From contig CALFMX010000121.1 in NCBI GenBank assembly GCA_937902565.1, forward strand, positions 1-8,792: a stretch of 8,792 bases of DNA. The letters run 5' to 3'. A program made the position numbers and the translations under genes. Shown here one piece after another: positions 6,031-8,792 of this stretch. The DNA is from an uncultured Spirochaetales bacterium. Lineage in GTDB: Bacteria > Spirochaetota > Spirochaetia > Sphaerochaetales > Sphaerochaetaceae. The notes below the pieces were generated by a model that saw only the letters and a list, made by a program, of their open reading frames with translations, searched no databases and was not told the origin of the DNA. Each line of letters opens with the position of its first letter. The stretch's first letter is position 1.

Positions 6031-6573
6031 TTAGTAGTTCTTTGCAGCGATCTCGAAGTATGCCTGTGGGTGTGCACAGACCGGGCAGATCCCCGGGGCC
6101 TTCTTGCCGACCACGATGTGTCCACAGTTGGAACAGACCCAGATCTGCTCTCCCTCACGGCTGAATACAAGGCCATCCTCAACGTTCTTGAGGAGGTCAA
6201 GGTAGCGCTGCTCGTGGTGCTTCTCAATGGCGGCAACCATATCAAAGAGTGTGGCAATCTTGGCGAAGCCCTCTTCACGGGCATCCTTTGCAAAGTTCAC
6301 ATACATCTCGGTCCACTCGTAGTTCTCGCCAGCAGCTGCATCCTTGAGGTTGGTAGCTGTATCCTGGACCTCGCCGCCCTCCTGCAAGAGTTTGAACCAG
6401 ATCTTTGCGTGCTCCTGCTCGTTGAATGCAGTCTCCTCAAAGAGTTTGGCAATCTGGACATACCCTTCTTTACGAGCCTTTGAGGCATAGTAGGTGTACT
6501 TGTTCCGAGCCATCGACTCTCCGGCGAATGCCGCATTCAGATTAGCTTCCGTCTTTGATCCTTTCAATTCCAT
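6031..6573 (-). CDS. rbr: Rubrerythrin
   Basis: Rubrerythrin reduces hydrogen peroxide to water in the cytoplasm of anaerobes, using a di-iron site and a rubredoxin-type Fe(SCys)4 centre. The product is 180 residues, slightly shorter than the ~190 typical of the classic enzyme. The ferritin-like four-helix domain (1-130) holds the iron ligands: E19 (GES), the ExxH pair E52/H55 (NEQEHA), E86/E89 (EWTE), and the ExxH pair E117/H120. The C-terminal rubredoxin-like domain has C147-x-x-C150 (CSNC) and C163-x-x-C166 (CPVC). ATG 6573 is supported by AAGGAG about 7 nt upstream. It starts 11 bp after the perR stop and has no room for its own promoter, so it is probably co-transcribed with and repressed by PerR. 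All key residues are present. Confidence 0.96.
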   Translation of the reverse strand: MELKGSKTEANLNAAFAGESMARNKYTYYASKARKEGYVQIAKLFEETAFNEQEHAKIWFKLLQEGGEVQDTATNLKDAAAGENYEWTEMYVNFAKDAREEGFAKIATLFDMVAAIEKHHEQRYLDLLKNVEDGLVFSREGEQIWVCSNCGHIVVGKKAPGICPVCAHPQAYFEIAAKNY

Positions 6574-6584
6574 TCTCTACTCCT

Positions 6585-6989
6585 TCACTGCTCCTGGGCA
6601 GCGCGTTTAATTTGACAATCGGGACAAATCCCGTTGAAGACAATCTCGTAGGAGACCAGCTCATACCCATGGGCATCCACCTCGCGCTCGGGAACGGTGA
6701 AACCATCACCCAGCCTCACGTCCCCTACGCTACCACACTCCATGCACTGGATATGGTAGTGCTTCTCCAGCCAGTGATCGAAGTGGTCGGGTCCGCCGAG
6801 CACCTTTATCCGCCTCACCTTCCCCTCATCAACAAGCATGTTGAGGTTGCGGTAGACCGTCGCCCGGCTGATCGAGGGGTGCAAGAGCGCGATGCTCTCA
6901 TAGATCTGCTCCGCATTCGGATGATTGGTAGCAGTGCTGACCGCATCCCATACCAATCCCTTCTGTATTGTTTGTCGTTTTTCTCGCAT
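6585..6989 (-). CDS. perR: PerR-type Fur-family peroxide-sensing repressor
   Basis: PerR represses oxidative-stress genes until peroxide oxidises metal-bound histidines. The product is 134 residues, beginning MREKRQTIQK. The winged helix covers about 1-75, with the recognition helix at SISRATVYRNLNML (39-52). H23 (NHPNAEQIYE) is the counterpart of the oxidisable His37 of B. subtilis PerR. H69, H72, H77 and H79 supply the regulatory metal site and hinge, and D90 sits where PerR has Asp104. CMEC (C82, C85) and CPDC (C122, C125) form the structural zinc site. The frame is open upstream to 7118, but that extension would cover the promoter and operator. ATG 6989 has AGGAAAG about 5 nt upstream and begins the family homology. 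It precedes rbr in an operon. Fur or Zur identity is less likely given D90 and the rbr partner. Confidence 0.9.
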   Translation of the reverse strand: MREKRQTIQKGLVWDAVSTATNHPNAEQIYESIALLHPSISRATVYRNLNMLVDEGKVRRIKVLGGPDHFDHWLEKHYHIQCMECGSVGDVRLGDGFTVPEREVDAHGYELVSYEIVFNGICPDCQIKRAAQEQ

Positions 6990-7000
6990 TAGCTTTCCTA

Positions 7001-7019
7001 AATGATATTTAATATCATT
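7001..7019. promoter_or_regulatory. PerR/Fur-type operator (19-bp perfect palindrome)
   Basis: AATGATATTTAATATCATT is a perfect 9-1-9 inverted repeat. Its inner 15 bases, TGATATT-T-AATATCA, match the 7-1-7 layout of Fur-family boxes (TGATAATnATTATCA) except for one symmetric swap. It covers the predicted perR transcription start (about 7016) and lies 12 bp before the ATG. Autorepression of perR-rbr follows as an inference. Confidence 0.8.
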
Positions 7020-7022
7020 AGT

Positions 7023-7051
7023 ATGATAGACCAGTGAGATTTTGCTGTCAA
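7023..7051 (-). promoter_or_regulatory. Sigma-70 promoter of perR-rbr
   Basis: On the minus strand a perfect TTGACA (7046-7051) is followed after exactly 17 bp by TATCAT (7023-7028), a 5/6 match to the -10. The predicted start is about 7016, inside the palindromic operator. The -10 itself pairs with part of the palindrome to make a second inverted repeat (7013-7028). Confidence 0.85.
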
Positions 7052-7126
7052 CAAATATAGCTAAAATAATGCCTTTGACGCTACCCTTCTCTCTTCTCGT
7101 TGTCCAGACTTTGCACAACAGGGTAC

Positions 7127-7158
7127 AAAACAGCCACAGGCCAGCTACGAACCGGCCT
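7127..7158 (-). terminator. Hairpin terminator candidate after the antiporter gene
   Basis: On the minus strand AGGCCGG and CTGGCCT form a 7-bp stem with one G-U pair (plus positions 7152-7158 and 7138-7144) and a 7-nt loop. TTTT follows (7127-7130) after a short spacer. It begins 28 bp past the antiporter stop. The T run is short and set back, so strength is uncertain. Confidence 0.5.
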
Positions 7159-7186
7159 ACGGGGTGCTCATACCTGTCCTACTGAT

Positions 7187-8416
7187 TCAATGGGAGGAGG
7201 TTTTGGTACCCTCCCCCTTGGTAATCGCCCCGCTCTTGAACAGGGCCACCTTGGCCAAGGCCGGGCCAATCATCTCGTAGAGCACTGCACTGGGGAGGAT
7301 GATGGAGTTGAGCAGCAGGGCGGAGTCTGGGGGCAGGACCCGCTGGCCAAGGGCAGCAAGGCCGATGGACACACCAGCTTGCGGGGTCAGCGCCATACCC
7401 AGGTATTTACGGATCTGGGGGTCAAGCTTCAATAGCGTGGCTCCGGCAAAAACGCCGAGGTTCTTGCCGACCAACCGGATGACGAAGTAGCTGATGCCCA
7501 TGATGCCGGTCACCCTGAGCATCTGCAGGTCCAGTTTCATCCCGCTGATGACAAAGAAGATCAACAGGACCGGCGGCGAGAAGAAGTTGAGCAGGCGGAA
7601 GAGCTGCTCGTCATCACTGATGTTGCGGTACGTACCACCGAGGACCATACAGGCGAGCAGCGGGGAGACGCTGAGCGCCGAGCACGCACCGGCGAGGCCG
7701 CAGATGGCGATCATCAGGACGACGAGGCGGTGGTCATCGCTGTTTCGCTTGGCGATGAGGTACTTGAGGAGGAAGGCGACAGCGAAGCCCAGGGCGATGG
7801 CGATGAAGTTGCTCAGCAGGGGAAGGATGAGCAAGAAGGGACTCAAATGCCCGGTATCGATTGCCGAGATGAAAGCGGCACAGACGTTGAAGGAGATCAG
7901 GGCGAAGGCGTTGTTCAGTGCGGTGACCTGAAGAATCATGTCCACGAAGGAGCCCTTGGCGTTGTACTGGCGGATCGTCATCAGGGTACTCGCCGATGAG
8001 GTGGATGCACCGATGACCCCCACGAGCACGCAGAATGCCCAGGGGAGGGAGAAGACGATACGCAGCAACAGCGCGACCGCGATCAAGGCACCCAATGATT
8101 CGAAGAGGGTCAAGGAGACGGACTTCATTCCGTTGGACTTCAGTTCGCTGAGCTTGAAGTACTTCCCTACCGAGAAGGCGATGATGGCCAAGGCTATATC
8201 GGTCATGAAATCAAGGCTCTGAAGCGTGGAGGGGTCAATCCATCCAAAAAGGCTCGGGCCGATGAGAATACCGGCAAGGAGGTAGCCGGTCACATGGGGC
8301 ATCTTGGCCAACTTCGTCACCCGCGTCATGATAAACCCAGCACTGAGGATCAACGTGAGAAGGAGGATAGATTTTGTGTTACCATGGATTGATATTAACT
8401 GGCTAAGAAATTCCAT
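7187..8416 (-). CDS. CPA2-type cation/proton antiporter, membrane protein
   Basis: This is an inner-membrane exchanger of the monovalent cation/proton antiporter 2 group (KefB/NapA-like). The product is 409 residues with about 12-13 hydrophobic segments between 15 and 395, and no C-terminal TrkA-N domain, unlike full KefB/KefC. PHVTGYLLAGILIGPSLFG (40-58) is the family's first signature. GASTSSASTL (136-145) and ILQVTALNNAFALI (161-174) are the TM4/TM5 core. Here N168-N169 occupy the position of the usual Asp-Asp or Asn-Asp pair. IRLVGKNLG (313-321) carries R314 and K318, and TPQAGVSIGLA (344-354) is the late core motif. ATG 8416 is supported by AAGGGGG about 7 nt upstream. It is divergent from a LysR-type gene, which may regulate it. 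The transported ion cannot be inferred, and the missing Asp makes ordinary Na+/H+ exchange uncertain. Confidence 0.85.
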   Translation of the reverse strand: MEFLSQLISIHGNTKSILLLTLILSAGFIMTRVTKLAKMPHVTGYLLAGILIGPSLFGWIDPSTLQSLDFMTDIALAIIAFSVGKYFKLSELKSNGMKSVSLTLFESLGALIAVALLLRIVFSLPWAFCVLVGVIGASTSSASTLMTIRQYNAKGSFVDMILQVTALNNAFALISFNVCAAFISAIDTGHLSPFLLILPLLSNFIAIALGFAVAFLLKYLIAKRNSDDHRLVVLMIAICGLAGACSALSVSPLLACMVLGGTYRNISDDEQLFRLLNFFSPPVLLIFFVISGMKLDLQMLRVTGIMGISYFVIRLVGKNLGVFAGATLLKLDPQIRKYLGMALTPQAGVSIGLAALGQRVLPPDSALLLNSIILPSAVLYEMIGPALAKVALFKSGAITKGEGTKTSSH

Positions 8417-8574
8417 CAGCAGTCCCCCTTATGGATTGTTGTGCGCTATTGAGATACACTATGTGGACGTTTATTACAATGATAATACACAGTACACCTA
8501 TGTTTAGCAAATTATAAATATTTATGGGCCTATAAATAATTTTGATTGCTCCGGTATTTACAAGAGGGGATTAC
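8417..8574. promoter_or_regulatory. Divergent control region of antiporter and LysR-type gene
   Basis: This 158-bp intergenic region is AT-rich, unlike its neighbours. It holds a 12-bp perfect palindrome ATAAATATTTAT (8514-8525) and two direct copies of TATAAATA (8513-8520 and 8531-8538), 18 bp apart. T8512 and A8524 fit the T-N11-A rule of LysR-type sites. TATAAA at 8531 could be a -10 for the LysR-type gene, but has no clear -35. For the antiporter a weak minus-strand pair, TTGTAA then TATCTC at 17 bp, can be drawn. Confidence 0.5.
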
Positions 8575-8792
8575 ATGCTGGACTTGAAAATCAAAACATT
8601 TCTTTCACTGGTGGAGACCGAATCATTCACCAAGACCGCCGACCTGCTCTGCATCACCCAACCTGCGGTAAGCCATCAGATCCGGCTGTTGGAGAAGGAG
8701 TATGGGGTCAAGATTTTCATCCGATCAGGAAAGAACCTCAAGCTGACCGCAGAGGGGGAGATCCTCTTCAAGTATGCCCAACGTGCTGTCTC
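8575..8792 (+). CDS. LysR-type transcriptional regulator, 5' part only
   Basis: Seventy-two complete codons are present, then the window ends. They cover the N-terminal winged helix-turn-helix of a LysR-type regulator: MLDLKIKTFLSLVETESFT, then TKTADLLCITQPAVSHQIRL (19-38) with the recognition helix at about 28-38. The wing follows, with the characteristic LEKEYGVKIFIRSGKNLKLT and AEGEILFKYA. The effector-binding domain (about 200 residues) is outside the window, so no ligand can be proposed. ATG 8575 has GAGGGG about 5 nt upstream. It is divergent from the antiporter gene, the usual arrangement for a LysR-type regulator and its target. In many such pairs one site controls both genes. Confidence 0.93.
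   Translation, partial: MLDLKIKTFLSLVETESFTKTADLLCITQPAVSHQIRLLEKEYGVKIFIRSGKNLKLTAEGEILFKYAQRAV

Noticed and set aside
6990..7118. 43-residue N-terminal extension of PerR
   Set aside because: It would be translated from the promoter and operator region. Family homology and the ribosome site point to ATG 6989.
1..8792. A new defence, mobile or multi-gene system
   Set aside because: I looked on both strands for repeats, transposase or integrase motifs, CRISPR spacing, toxin-antitoxin pairs and tRNA-linked insertion ends and saw none. The genes are recognisable housekeeping, stress and transport families.

Overview
The window looks like two unrelated genomes joined end to end. The first ~1.1 kb is GC-rich and reads leftward. 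It carries the last codons of ribosomal protein L20 (rplT), a strong terminator, a dodecin gene and the first 226 codons of pheS. The rplT-pheS order and sequence style suggest an alphaproteobacterium, perhaps of the Caulobacter/Brevundimonas type. The join lies between about 1138 and 1190, inside a short open frame whose N-terminal part is a different protein. Everything to the right looks like a moderately GC-rich anaerobe. The most likely host is an uncultured Sphaerochaeta-like spirochaete, but this is an impression from gene content and style, not a search result. An assembly or library chimera is the simplest explanation.

Right of the join, the minus strand holds the start of a small membrane protein (cut by the join) and, upstream of it, a PfkB-family sugar kinase. 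The kinase is divergent from a plus-strand gene for a DUF1349-like beta-sandwich protein, which may be translated from a leaderless mRNA. Next come glnS (glutaminyl-tRNA synthetase) and, after a hairpin with a short T run, a metal-dependent amidohydrolase. The amidohydrolase converges on rubrerythrin (rbr), with a shared hairpin terminator between them.

The best regulated unit is perR-rbr on the minus strand. A PerR-type Fur-family repressor sits 11 bp upstream of rubrerythrin. The unit has a textbook promoter (TTGACA, 17 bp, TATCAT), and a 19-bp perfect palindrome covers the predicted transcription start. This is a compact peroxide-defence operon typical of an anaerobe. Behind it is a CPA2-type cation/proton antiporter gene in which Asn-Asn replaces the usual Asp pair of the ion site. 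It is divergent from a partial LysR-type regulator across an AT-rich, palindrome-containing intergenic region.

I found no mobile element, CRISPR array, tRNA or rRNA, and no convincing undescribed multi-gene system. The points most worth a second look are the chimeric join, the overlapping PerR half-sites and the antiporter's altered ion site.
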